A stretch of 64,000 nucleotides of DNA. Source: Burkholderia sp. SRS-W-2-2016 (lineage in GTDB: Bacteria; Pseudomonadota; Gammaproteobacteria; Burkholderiales; Burkholderiaceae). Below, in pieces: positions 53,441-62,495 of the stretch. The stretch covers positions 1 through 64,000 of the forward strand of contig NZ_MSDV01000017.1 of NCBI RefSeq assembly GCF_001931485.1, in the 5' to 3' direction. The translations under genes and the position numbers were made by a program. Within the stretch, counting starts at the first letter, position 1. Each line of letters begins with the position of its first letter. The notes under the pieces are model-generated. The model did no database searches. It had not been told where the DNA came from and was given only the letters and a program-made list of their open reading frames with translations.

Positions 53441-55186
53441 ATTTTTACGATACTGAGTTTTGCCTTCTTCACCGCGCTGGTCGGCTTTGTGTCCTATCTG
53501 TTCACGCGCCGCGCGAAAGACGTCGGCGCGCGCGGCTACTTCATGGCGAGCGGCGGGCTGACCGGCTGGTTCATCGCCGGCTCGATGATGCTGACCAATC
53601 TGTCGGTCGAGCAGATGGTCGGCCTGAACGGTGACGCGTACGCGCACAACCTGTCGGCGATGGCGTGGGAGTGCACGGCCGCGGTCGCGACCGTCGCGCT
53701 CGCGATGTTCTTCCTGCCGCGCTACCTGCGCGGCGGCTTCTCGACGTTGCCGCAATTTCTCGAAGAGCGTTTCGACGCGACCACGCGGCGCGTGGTCAGC
53801 GCGTTCTTCGTGATCGGCTACATGCTGGTTGTCAATCCGTCGGGTCTGTATCTCGGCGCGATCACCTTCAACCAGGTGTTCGGCGTGCAGGCGCTCCTCG
53901 GCACGTCGTACCCGGTGACGATCACGCTGCTGGTGTGGTTCTCCGGCGCGATCGGCGCGGCCTACGCGGTGTTCGGCGGGCTGCGCGCGGTCGCGGTGTC
54001 GGACACGATCAACGGCGTCGGTCTGCTGATCGCCGGTCTGATGGTGCCGGTGCTCGGCTTCTACGCGCTCGGTCACGGCGACTTCCTCAGCGGCTTTCAT
54101 CTGGTCGCAACGCAGGCGCCGGAGAAGCTGTCGGCAATCGGCGGTCCGAAGGATTCGGTGCCGTTCGGCACGCTGTTTACCGGGATGATCTTCGCGAACC
54201 TGTTCTACTGGTGTACCAACCAGGCGATCGTGCAGCGCACGTTCGCGGCGAAAAATCTCGCCGAAGGCCAGAAGGGCGTGCTGCTGTCGGGTCTGCTCAA
54301 GCTGCTGGTGCCGGTCGTGATGATGCTGCCCGGCGTGATCGCGTTTCATCTGTACAAGAGCAATCCGCTCGCGCGGCCCGACCTCGCGTATCCGCAACTG
54401 GTCGCCGATCTGCTGCCGTGGTGGGCGAAGGGCTTCTTCGTCGCGGTGCTGTTCGGCACGGTGATGAGCCACTTCAACGCGGTGATCAACAGTACCGCGA
54501 CGCTGGTCGCATTCGACTTCTACAAGGTGTGGAAACCGCAGGCCTCCGACGAAAAACTGATCCGCGTCGGCAAGAGCGCGAGCGTGGCGATCGCGGTGGT
54601 GTCGCTGCTGATCGCGCCGCTGCTGATGTACGCGCCGGACGGCATCTACACGGTGATGCGCCGCTTCACCGGCTTCTTCAACATTCCGATCATCGCCGTG
54701 GTGCTGGTGGGCTTCTTCAACAGCAAGATCGCCGCGCTGCCGGCCAAGATCGTGCTGCTGCTGCACGTGATCGTCTACACGCTGCTGATCTTCGTGTTCA
54801 AGGTCGACAAGGTGTACGGGATCAACTTCATCCACATCATGGGGATCCTGTTCGTCTGCGAAGTCGCGCTGATGCTGGTGCTCGGCCAGCGCTATCCGCG
54901 CGCGGTCCCGTATAAGCCGCAGTTCCGCCAGCACGGCGACCTGACCCCGTGGCGCTTCGCCAGCACGATGAGCGTGCTGCTGATCGCGATGCTGGTGAGC
55001 CTGTATCTGACGTTCTCGCCGCTCGGCATCGCCCGCCACGGCGGCGTGACCACCGACTACATCGTATGGATGGCGATCACCTGGGGCGTCGCCGCAATGC
55101 TGATCGCGATGTTTCGCCGCCGCGCGGCGACGGTCGCGCAACGCGGTGTCGAATGGCACGCGAGCCCGTCGGAACAGCGGCACTGA
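53441..55186 (+). CDS. sodium:solute symporter (SSS), probable sulfoquinovose importer
   Basis: An SSS-family carrier of about 580 residues with 14 hydrophobic helices and the family segments GWFIAGSMMLTNLSVEQ, VFGGLRAVAVSD and GTVMSHFNAVINSTATL. The only standard start nearby (GTG 53489) would remove half of helix 1 (FTILSFAFFTALVGF). In the same frame ATT at 53441 stands 5 bases after a perfect GAGGAGA, so an ATT start is proposed. It lies between lactonase and sulfoquinovosidase and is the only importer of the cluster. Confidence 0.85.
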   Translation: MFTILSFAFFTALVGFVSYLFTRRAKDVGARGYFMASGGLTGWFIAGSMMLTNLSVEQMVGLNGDAYAHNLSAMAWECTAAVATVALAMFFLPRYLRGGFSTLPQFLEERFDATTRRVVSAFFVIGYMLVVNPSGLYLGAITFNQVFGVQALLGTSYPVTITLLVWFSGAIGAAYAVFGGLRAVAVSDTINGVGLLIAGLMVPVLGFYALGHGDFLSGFHLVATQAPEKLSAIGGPKDSVPFGTLFTGMIFANLFYWCTNQAIVQRTFAAKNLAEGQKGVLLSGLLKLLVPVVMMLPGVIAFHLYKSNPLARPDLAYPQLVADLLPWWAKGFFVAVLFGTVMSHFNAVINSTATLVAFDFYKVWKPQASDEKLIRVGKSASVAIAVVSLLIAPLLMYAPDGIYTVMRRFTGFFNIPIIAVVLVGFFNSKIAALPAKIVLLLHVIVYTLLIFVFKVDKVYGINFIHIMGILFVCEVALMLVLGQRYPRAVPYKPQFRQHGDLTPWRFASTMSVLLIAMLVSLYLTFSPLGIARHGGVTTDYIVWMAITWGVAAMLIAMFRRRAATVAQRGVEWHASPSEQRH

Positions 55187-55218
55187 TTAATCTGGAAGAC
55201 GAAGCAAGGACGAATGTG

Positions 55219-57255
55219 ATGGATTGGCAGACAGAGTCGAGCGGTCAGGCAAACGGCAGCGTGGTGTTGCGGGTCGCGAATCGCACGTTGTTCGAGCACA
55301 CGCCGCAGGCGCCGGCGGTGTTCGTCGGGCACGGCACGCCGACGGTCGAGATGTATCGCGGCAATTTCGACATCAGCGATTACGTCGACGAACGCGTCGC
55401 GCTGCGCGACGCGCGTCTGACGCACGAAGCCGACGGCAGCGTGCGGATCGAACTGGCCCGTCAAGCGGGCGCGCCGGCCGAGCTGACCATCGTCGCGCGG
55501 CGCAGCGCGAACGGCGCGACGCTGGAGCTGGCCGGCGACGCGTCGCTGAACCGCGTCTGGTGGCGCGTGCCCGCCGAGGCCGACGAACACGTGTGGGGCT
55601 GCGGCGAGCAGATGTCGTATTTCGATCTGCGCGGCCGGCACTTTCCGCTGTGGACCTCGGAGCCGGGCGTCGGTCGCGACAAGAGCACGCATCTGACGTG
55701 GCAGGCCGACGTGACCGCGAAAGCGGGCGGCGACTACTACCACACCAACTATCCGCAGCCGACCTTCGTGTCGTCGCGCAAATACTGTCTGCATGCCGAA
55801 ACGACCGCGTATGCGGATTTCGATTTCCGTCATGACGATTGGCACGAACTGCAATTCTGGGCCGTGCCCGAGCGGCTCGAATTTATCGTCGCCGACGATT
55901 TCGTCTCGCTGGTCGAGCGCATTTCGCTGCGCTTCGGCCGTCAGCCGGCGCTGCCGGGCTGGGCGCTGGACGGCGCGATCCTCGGCCTGAAAAACGGCCG
56001 CGAGCACGCGCAGCAGATTTTCGAAGCGAGCCGCGCGGCCGGCGTCGCCGTCAGCGGCTTGTGGTGCGAGGACTGGGCCGGCATCCGCCAGACCTCGTTC
56101 GGCAAGCGGCTGTTCTGGAACTGGCGCTGGAACGACGAGCGCTATCCGGATCACCAGGCATGGGTCGCGCAACTGAAACAGGACGGCGTGCGTTTTCTCG
56201 GCTACGTGAACCCGTATCTGTGCAACGACGGTTCGCTGTACGAAGAAGCGCGCGCGGCCGGCTATCTGGCAACCGCCATTGATGGCGGCGACTACCTGGT
56301 CGACTTCGGCGAATTCGATTGCGGCGTGGTCGACTTCACGAACCCGGCGGCGGCGCGCTGGTTCGAAGAGCGCGTGATTCGCGGCGAGATGCTCGAACGC
56401 GGAATCGACGGCTGGATGGCCGACTTCGGCGAATATCTGCCGACCGATCTGGCGCTCGCCAACGGCGTCGACGCGATGCTGATGCACAACGCGTGGCCGA
56501 CGCTGTGGGCCGAAGTCAACGCGCGCGCGATCGCCGGCGCGGGCCGCACCGGCGACGCGCTGTTCTTCATGCGCGCGGGCTACACCGGCGTGCAGGCGCA
56601 TTGCCCGCTGCTGTGGGCCGGCGACCAGTCGGTCGACTTCACCCGTCACGACGGTTTGCAGACGGTGATCTGCGGCGCACTGTCGTCGGGCTTGCTCGGC
56701 AATGCGTATCACCACAGCGATATCGGCGGCTATACGAGCCTGTTCGGCAACGTTCGCACGCCGGAGCTGTTCCAGCGCTGGGCCGAAATGGCCGCGTTCA
56801 CGCCGGTGATGCGCACGCACGAAGGCAATCGGCCGGCCGAGAACTTCCAGTTCTGGCAGGACGCCGGCGTGCTCGCGCACTTCGCGCGGATGACCCGTCT
56901 GTTCGTCGCGCTGAAGCCGTACGTGCAGGGTCTCGTCGATGAAGCGGCGGCGCGCGGTCTGCCGTTGCAGCGGCCGCTGTTCCTGCACTACGAGCACGAC
57001 GCCGCGACCTACGCGATTCAGGACCAGTATCTGTACGGCCGCGATCTGCTGGTCGCGCCGGTGCATGCGGCGGACGCGAGCGAATGGAGCGCGTACCTGC
57101 CGGCCGGCGATCAATGGACGCATCTGTGGAGCGGCGTCGACTACGACGGCGGTCAGCGCGTGACGGTTGCCGCGCCGCTCGGCGAGCCGCCGGTGTTCGT
57201 GCGCCGCGGCGCCGCGCGCGCTGCGCAATGGCTCGCGCTCGCGAAGGATCTGTGA
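55219..57255 (+). CDS. yihQ: sulfoquinovosidase, GH31 (YihQ type, KERWY motif)
   Basis: The 678-residue enzyme, the same length as E. coli YihQ, hydrolyses alpha-sulfoquinovosyl glycerol and glycolipids to sulfoquinovose. The GH31 nucleophile is D402 (WMADFGEYLPTD) and the acid/base D469 (WAGDQ). Sulfonate-recognition residues are K258, E284 (WCEDW), R297 and W300 (GKRLFW) and Y505 (DIGGY), the KERWY variant of the QQRWY set of E. coli. Start at 55219 follows AAGGA; an open frame runs further upstream over the symporter. It overlaps the exporter gene by 1 base. Confidence 0.95.
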   Translation: MDWQTESSGQANGSVVLRVANRTLFEHTPQAPAVFVGHGTPTVEMYRGNFDISDYVDERVALRDARLTHEADGSVRIELARQAGAPAELTIVARRSANGATLELAGDASLNRVWWRVPAEADEHVWGCGEQMSYFDLRGRHFPLWTSEPGVGRDKSTHLTWQADVTAKAGGDYYHTNYPQPTFVSSRKYCLHAETTAYADFDFRHDDWHELQFWAVPERLEFIVADDFVSLVERISLRFGRQPALPGWALDGAILGLKNGREHAQQIFEASRAAGVAVSGLWCEDWAGIRQTSFGKRLFWNWRWNDERYPDHQAWVAQLKQDGVRFLGYVNPYLCNDGSLYEEARAAGYLATAIDGGDYLVDFGEFDCGVVDFTNPAAARWFEERVIRGEMLERGIDGWMADFGEYLPTDLALANGVDAMLMHNAWPTLWAEVNARAIAGAGRTGDALFFMRAGYTGVQAHCPLLWAGDQSVDFTRHDGLQTVICGALSSGLLGNAYHHSDIGGYTSLFGNVRTPELFQRWAEMAAFTPVMRTHEGNRPAENFQFWQDAGVLAHFARMTRLFVALKPYVQGLVDEAAARGLPLQRPLFLHYEHDAATYAIQDQYLYGRDLLVAPVHAADASEWSAYLPAGDQWTHLWSGVDYDGGQRVTVAAPLGEPPVFVRRGAARAAQWLALAKDL

Positions 57256-58052
57256 TGAGCGGCGCAGCGTTGTTCCATCACCTGACGTTCGCGCTGTGCG
57301 TCGCGCTCGCGACGTTCACGCAGAGCCTGACCGGCTTCGCGTTCGGCCTCGTGCTGCTCGGGCTCGTCGCGGTGTTTCATCTGGCGCCGCTGCCGGTCGC
57401 CGCGAACGTCGTCACGGTGATGGTGCTCGCGAACGCCGCGCTGCTGGTGCGGCGGATGCCGCCGCTGCCGCGCAAAATTATTGCGCCGACGTTCGGCAGC
57501 AGCCTCGTCGGCGTCGCGCTCGGCGCGTTCCTGCTTGCATGGCTGTCCGATAACGCAATCGGCGTGCTGCGCTTCGTGCTCGGCATCGCGATTCTCGCGT
57601 GCAGCGTGCTGCTGGTCGTGCAGACCAAACCGCGCGCGCAGATGTCCGGCGCGGGCTCGTTCACGTTCTATGGCGTGCTGTCCGGCGTGATGGGCGGCGT
57701 GTTCGCGAGCGCCGGGCCGCCGATGGTGTTCCACCTCTATCGCCAGCCGCTCGACCGGCTGGTCGTGCGCGACACGCTGGTGCTGATTTTCGCGGTCAAC
57801 GCGGTGCTGCGCCTGTTCATCGTGCTGCAGCAGGGCCGCTTCGGCGCCGACTCGCTCGCGCTGAGTCTGGAGGCGCTGCCGGTCGTGCTGACGGTCACGT
57901 GGCTTGCGCGCCGTTATCCGCCGGGCTGGTCGCCGGCCGCGGTGCGCCGTGTCGTGTTCGTGCTGCTGGCCTGCGCGGGCGCGAGCCTCGTCGGTCCCGC
58001 GGTGACCTCGACGCTCGCCGCGCAGCATGCGCAGTCCCAACCCTCTTCCTAA
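57255..58052 (+). CDS. TSUP (TauE/SafE) family exporter
   Basis: This 265-residue membrane protein has about eight hydrophobic helices in the two-repeat arrangement of the TSUP family, with TQSLTGFAFGLVLLGL in the first repeat and GVMGGVFASAGPPMVFHLY in the second. Family members export sulfite and organosulfonates. In sulfoglycolytic clusters they are thought to export sulfolactate or a related C3 product, which fits here. Start overlaps the sulfoquinovosidase stop (TGATG). Confidence 0.88.
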   Translation: MSGAALFHHLTFALCVALATFTQSLTGFAFGLVLLGLVAVFHLAPLPVAANVVTVMVLANAALLVRRMPPLPRKIIAPTFGSSLVGVALGAFLLAWLSDNAIGVLRFVLGIAILACSVLLVVQTKPRAQMSGAGSFTFYGVLSGVMGGVFASAGPPMVFHLYRQPLDRLVVRDTLVLIFAVNAVLRLFIVLQQGRFGADSLALSLEALPVVLTVTWLARRYPPGWSPAAVRRVVFVLLACAGASLVGPAVTSTLAAQHAQSQPSS

Positions 58053-59820
58053 GCCTTCGGCTCTCACTATCGTGCAAGACAAGCTCAAGCTCAAACAACT
58101 CGCCGATCTGCGCAGCCAGCGCTGGCTCGCGCCCGACGACATGCGCTCGTTCGCGCATCGTCAGCGTCTGCAGCAGATGGGTTTGCGCCGCGAAGAATTC
58201 ATGTCGCGCCCGGTGATCGCGATCATCAATACGTGGAGCGACCTGTCGCCGTGTCACGCGCATTTGCGCGAGCGCGCGGAGGCCGTCAAGCGCGGCATTC
58301 TGCAGGCGGGCGGGATGCCGTTCGAACTGCCGGCGATGTCGCTCGGCGAGGTGATGGTCAAGCCGACCACGATGATCTACCGCAACCTGCTGGCGATCGA
58401 AACCGAGGAGCTGCTGCGCTCGCTGCCGATCGACGGCGCGGTGCTGATGGGCGGTTGCGACAAGACCACGCCGGGTCTGTTGATGGGCGCGCTGTCGGCG
58501 GACCTGCCGTGCATCTTCGTGCCGGCCGGGCCGATGCTGAGCGACCGTCATCGCGGTCAGGTGGTCGGCGCGGGCACCCACACGAAGAAGTTCTGGGACG
58601 AATACGTGGCCGGCAACCTCGAGCAGACCGAATGGATTTCGCTCGAAGCGCGGATGACGCGCGCGCCCGGCACCTGCAACACAATGGGCACCGCCAGCAC
58701 GATGACCTCGATCGTCGAGGCGATGGGCTTCACGCTGCCCGGCGCGACCAGCATTCCGGCGATGGATTCCGCGCATCCGCGGATGTGCTCGGCGAGCGGC
58801 GAGCGCATCGTCGGGATGGTGTGGGAGGACCTGAAGCCGAGCCGCTTCTTCAATCGCGCGGCGGTCGAGAACGGCATCGTCGCGTATATGGCGCTCGGCG
58901 GCTCGACCAATGCGGCGATTCACACGATCGCGATCGCGGGCCGCGGCAACGTGCCGTTGACGCTCGATGAAATCGCCCGCGTCGGCGCGGATATTCCGGT
59001 GCTGGCCGACATCTTCCCGTCGGGCGCGCGGCTGATGGAGGACTTCTATTACGCGGGCGGTTTGCCGGCGCTGCTGGCCGGTCTCAAGCCGCGCTTGACG
59101 CTCGACTGTCTGACCGTGAACGGCAACACGCTCGGCGAAAACCTCGCCGCGTTCGAGTCCGGCATGCGTCCGCAAGGCGAAGACGCGATCCGTCCGCTCG
59201 ATAACCCGGTCACCGAAGGCGCGGCGCTCGCGGTGCTGCGCGGCAACCTCGCGCCGTCGGGTGCGGTGATCAAGCCGAGCGCGGCGAGCCCGCACCTGCT
59301 CAAGCATCGCGGCCGCGCGCTGGTATTCGATTCGGTCGCCGAAATGAATGCACAGATTCACGCGCCGGAGCTCGACGTCGATGCCGACACCGTGCTGGTG
59401 CTGCGCGGCGGCGGCCCGATCGGCGCACCGGGGATGCCCGAGTGGGGCAATCTGCCGATCCCGAAGAAGCTGCTCGCGGCCGGCGTGCGCGACATGCTGC
59501 GCATCTCCGATGCGCGGATGAGCGGCACCCACTACGGCACCTGCGTGCTGCACGTCGCGCCCGAGGCGGCGGCGGGCGGCCCGCTTGCGCTGATCCGCAC
59601 CGGCGACATCATCGAACTCGACGTCGCGGCGGGGCGCCTCGACGTCCTGCTGTCGGATGAAGAACTCGCGAACCGCCGCGAAAGCTGGCGGGCGCCGCCG
59701 AAGCCGCGGCAACGCGGCTATATCCGCCTCTACGTCGATCACGTGACCCAGGCCGACCAGGGCTGCGATTTCGATTTCCTCGCCGGCTTCGAAGAACCGG
59801 TCGAACCGCCGATCTTCTGA
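58027..59820 (+). CDS. IlvD/Edd dehydratase, probable sulfogluconate dehydratase
   Basis: A 597-residue Fe-S dehydratase. Cluster ligands are C76 (SPCHAH), C144 (GGCDK) and C217 (GTCNTMG), with the C-terminal motif DARMSGTHYGTCVLHVAPEAAAGG typical of sugar acid dehydratases. In the sulfo-ED pathway it converts 6-deoxy-6-sulfogluconate to 2-keto-3,6-dideoxy-6-sulfogluconate (KDSG). It overlaps the exporter gene by 26 bases from the ATG at 58027; GTG at 58072 is an alternative start without overlap. Confidence 0.92.
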   Translation: MRSPNPLPKPSALTIVQDKLKLKQLADLRSQRWLAPDDMRSFAHRQRLQQMGLRREEFMSRPVIAIINTWSDLSPCHAHLRERAEAVKRGILQAGGMPFELPAMSLGEVMVKPTTMIYRNLLAIETEELLRSLPIDGAVLMGGCDKTTPGLLMGALSADLPCIFVPAGPMLSDRHRGQVVGAGTHTKKFWDEYVAGNLEQTEWISLEARMTRAPGTCNTMGTASTMTSIVEAMGFTLPGATSIPAMDSAHPRMCSASGERIVGMVWEDLKPSRFFNRAAVENGIVAYMALGGSTNAAIHTIAIAGRGNVPLTLDEIARVGADIPVLADIFPSGARLMEDFYYAGGLPALLAGLKPRLTLDCLTVNGNTLGENLAAFESGMRPQGEDAIRPLDNPVTEGAALAVLRGNLAPSGAVIKPSAASPHLLKHRGRALVFDSVAEMNAQIHAPELDVDADTVLVLRGGGPIGAPGMPEWGNLPIPKKLLAAGVRDMLRISDARMSGTHYGTCVLHVAPEAAAGGPLALIRTGDIIELDVAAGRLDVLLSDEELANRRESWRAPPKPRQRGYIRLYVDHVTQADQGCDFDFLAGFEEPVEPPIF

Positions 59821-59861
59821 TTGTTCCGTTTCTTCCAGTTCTTCCGATCTCAGGACAAGTC

Positions 59862-60698
59862 ATGACTCAACGCTACAGACAGGACCCCACCCGCAACGCG
59901 TTCCGCGATGCGCTGAAAGCGCCGGCAGGCACCAGCACGATGCGCGCGAAACCGCTCGGCACGTGGCTGATGGCGGGCTCGCCCGCGAGCGCCGAAGCGC
60001 TCGGCCATGCCGGCTTCGACTGGCTGCTAATCGATATGGAACACGTGCCGCTCGAATTCACCGACGTGCTGCATCTGTTGCAGGCAGTTGATTGCGGCGG
60101 CGCGGCGCCGGTCGTGCGGCTCGCGAAGACCGATGCGACGCTCGCGAAGCGCGCGCTCGACATGGGCGCGCCGACGCTGATGTTCCCGTTCGTGCAGAGC
60201 GTCGAAGAGGCGCGCGCGGCGGTTGCGTGCACGAAGTTCCCGCCGCTCGGCACGCGCGGTTTCGCGGCGATGCATCGCGCGAGCCGTTACGGCACGTGGA
60301 GCGAATTCGGCCGTCGCGCGAACGAAGCGACCGCCTGCATCCTGCAACTGGAAACGCCGGAAGCGATCGAGCAACTCGAAGCGATCGCCGCGGTGCCCGG
60401 CGTCGATGCGCTGTTCGTCGGCCCCGGCGATCTGTCGGCGGCGATGGGCAAGATCGGCAATCTCGCCGACCCGGAAGTGCGCGCGGCGCTGGCCGATTGC
60501 GCGCGTCGCGCGAACGCGGTGGGCATGCCGATCGGGATCGTCGGACCGACGCCGGCGATGGTGCGCGAGTTCGTCGAGATGGGCTACGACTTCGTCGCGA
60601 TCGCGTCGGACATGGGGATGATGATGCGCCAGGCCAATGCGTTCATCGCCGAGTTCACCGACACGCAGGTGGCCGCGAACGCAGGCGGGCCGTACTGA
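59862..60698 (+). CDS. HpcH/HpaI class II aldolase, probable KDSG aldolase
   Basis: The 278-residue TIM-barrel aldolase shows LGTWLMAGSPASAEALGHAGFDWLLIDMEH, of which the conserved D and E/H bind metal and substrate, then GTRGFAAMHRASRYG and DALFVGPGDLSAAMG. Family members cleave 2-keto-3-deoxy sugar acids. In P. putida SQ1 the KDSG aldolase belongs to this family and yields pyruvate and sulfolactaldehyde. CAGGACAAGTC precedes the ATG. Confidence 0.9.
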   Translation: MTQRYRQDPTRNAFRDALKAPAGTSTMRAKPLGTWLMAGSPASAEALGHAGFDWLLIDMEHVPLEFTDVLHLLQAVDCGGAAPVVRLAKTDATLAKRALDMGAPTLMFPFVQSVEEARAAVACTKFPPLGTRGFAAMHRASRYGTWSEFGRRANEATACILQLETPEAIEQLEAIAAVPGVDALFVGPGDLSAAMGKIGNLADPEVRAALADCARRANAVGMPIGIVGPTPAMVREFVEMGYDFVAIASDMGMMMRQANAFIAEFTDTQVAANAGGPY

Positions 60699-60699
60699 G

Positions 60700-61593
60700 A
60701 TGAGCGCCGTTTCTCCGTTGCTCGAACTGACCAGCGACGCGTGGCGCGTGCGCCTCGCGCCGTCGCTCGGCGGCTCGATTATCGATGCGCAATGGCGCGG
60801 TCACGACGTGCTGCGCCCGACCACCGACGAGCATCTCGCGGCGGCGCTGGTGCGCAAGAGCGCGTGCTATCCGCTGGTGCCGTTTTCGAACCGCGTCGGT
60901 TATGGGCGTTTCGAATTCGATGGTCATGCTTATACGCTGCAGCCGAATTTCCCGAATGAGCCGCATGCGATTCATGGTGTCGGCTTTCAGCGCGAATGGG
61001 CGGTGGCGTCGCACAGCGATACCGCGCTCGATCTGCGTCTGAGCCATACGCCCGATGCTTCCTGGCCGTTCGCGTTCGAAGCTCGGCAGCGCTTTGGCAT
61101 CGAAGGCGACACGCTGACGTTGACGCTGAGCATCACGAATCTCGATGCGCGCCGCGCGCCCGCCGGCCTCGGCTGGCATCCGTTCTTCCCGCTGCATACC
61201 GAACTTGGCGACACGCGTCTGGCGACGCAATGGGAATCGATGCTGGTCAGCGGTCCCGATCAATTGCCGTGCGAACGCGTCGCGCCCCCGGCGTTGCAAG
61301 CGCTCGACGCCACCGTGATCGACAACTGCTTCACCGGCTGGAGCCGCACGGCTTCGATCGACGCGCCGCATCACCGCATCGACATCGCCGCGAGCGACGC
61401 ACTGCGCTGCGCGGTGCTGTTCCGCCCCGAAGGCCAGCCGTTCTACGCGTTCGAGCCCGTTAGCCATCCGAACAATGCGCTCAACGGCATCGAGCCGTCG
61501 ATGCACGTGCTCGAACCGGGCGCGACGCTCGCCGCGCAAATGCGCTTCACGCTGTCGCCGCCCACCACCGAATCTGCAAGGACACAGTCATGA
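60700..61593 (+). CDS. aldose 1-epimerase family, probable SQ mutarotase
   Basis: A 297-residue beta-sandwich protein of the galactose-mutarotase superfamily. It has LAPSLGGSIIDAQWRGHDVL at the start, PFSNRVGYGRFEF, HAIHGVGFQREW with the catalytic His, GLGWHPFFP, and a Glu-containing C-terminal VSHPNNALNGIEPSMHVLEPG. It would interconvert SQ anomers released by the sulfoquinovosidase for the dehydrogenase. Its start overlaps the aldolase stop region by spacing of 1 base; its end overlaps the SDR by 4 bases. Confidence 0.9.
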   Translation: MSAVSPLLELTSDAWRVRLAPSLGGSIIDAQWRGHDVLRPTTDEHLAAALVRKSACYPLVPFSNRVGYGRFEFDGHAYTLQPNFPNEPHAIHGVGFQREWAVASHSDTALDLRLSHTPDASWPFAFEARQRFGIEGDTLTLTLSITNLDARRAPAGLGWHPFFPLHTELGDTRLATQWESMLVSGPDQLPCERVAPPALQALDATVIDNCFTGWSRTASIDAPHHRIDIAASDALRCAVLFRPEGQPFYAFEPVSHPNNALNGIEPSMHVLEPGATLAAQMRFTLSPPTTESARTQS

Positions 61594-62393
61594 CATCACG
61601 GCCAATCTATCCGGGCCTCGCGGGCCAGGTCGCGTTTATTTCCGGCGGCGCGTCGGGGATCGGCGAAGCGCTGGTCGAAGCGTTCTGGGAGCAGGGCGCG
61701 CAAGTCGCGTTCTGCGATATCGACAGCGCGGCGGGCAACGCTCTATGCGAGCGTCTTGGCGCCGCGGATAACGGCGACGGTGTCAAGCGCCTGAAGCCGT
61801 GGTTCGCGGTCTGCGACGTGCGCGACATCGACGCGTATCGCGTCGTGCTCGACGACGCCGCGCGCACGCTCGGCCCGATCCGCACGCTGGTGAACAACGC
61901 CGGCCGCGACACCCGTCATGCGCTGAGCGATCTGACCGTCGACATGTGGCACGACATGCTCGCGGTGAACCTCACCCATCACGTGTTCGCAACCCAGCGC
62001 GTGGCCCCCGCGATGCAGGCGGCCGGCGGCGGCGCGATCGTCAATCTCGGCTCGATTTCGTGGCTGCGCGGGCGGCCGAATCTGATCGGCTACACCGCAT
62101 CGAAGGCGGCGATTTCGGGCATCACCCGCACGCTCGCGCGCGAACTCGGCGAACAGAACATCCGCGTGAACGCGGTGCTGCCCGGCGCGGTCGTCACCGA
62201 ACGGCAAAGCGCGCTGTGGCGCGACGCGAGCGCCGACAAGCAGTTCATCGACCTGCAATGCCTGAAGTTGCGCGTCGAGCCGAAGCATATCGCCGACTCG
62301 GTGCTGTTCCTCGCGAGCCCGCAGGCCGCGACGATCACCGGCCAGAACCTCGTCGTCGATGCGGGGCTCGCGCAGGTGTCGGTGGTGGGTTGA
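61590..62393 (+). CDS. SDR dehydrogenase, probable sulfoquinovose 1-dehydrogenase
   Basis: The 267-residue classical SDR has the cofactor motif SGGASGIGEA near residue 17, the acidic residue in FCDIDSA favouring NAD, NNAGRDTR, catalytic Ser (NLGSISWLRG) and YTASK, and the closing ITGQNLVVDAG. In the sulfo-ED pathway an NAD-dependent SDR oxidises SQ to sulfogluconolactone. It overlaps the epimerase gene (ATGA). Confidence 0.9.
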   Translation: MTSRPIYPGLAGQVAFISGGASGIGEALVEAFWEQGAQVAFCDIDSAAGNALCERLGAADNGDGVKRLKPWFAVCDVRDIDAYRVVLDDAARTLGPIRTLVNNAGRDTRHALSDLTVDMWHDMLAVNLTHHVFATQRVAPAMQAAGGGAIVNLGSISWLRGRPNLIGYTASKAAISGITRTLARELGEQNIRVNAVLPGAVVTERQSALWRDASADKQFIDLQCLKLRVEPKHIADSVLFLASPQAATITGQNLVVDAGLAQVSVVG

Positions 62394-62495
62394 GACGGAT
62401 CGATTGATGTGGAGCGATCGAACTTCGGTTGAAGTTCGATCGAAGTTTGTTGGTGTGATTAAAAACAGAAAATACACAGGTCTGGAGACGCTTTG

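Noticed and set aside
53111..55183. 690-codon minus-strand frame opposite the SSS symporter
   Set aside because: It is extremely His/Arg/Asp-rich, the reverse complement of a membrane protein gene in GC-rich DNA. No start signal.
55057..57228. 723-codon minus-strand frame opposite the sulfoquinovosidase
   Set aside because: Mirror frame of a strongly conserved GH31 enzyme; no independent evidence.
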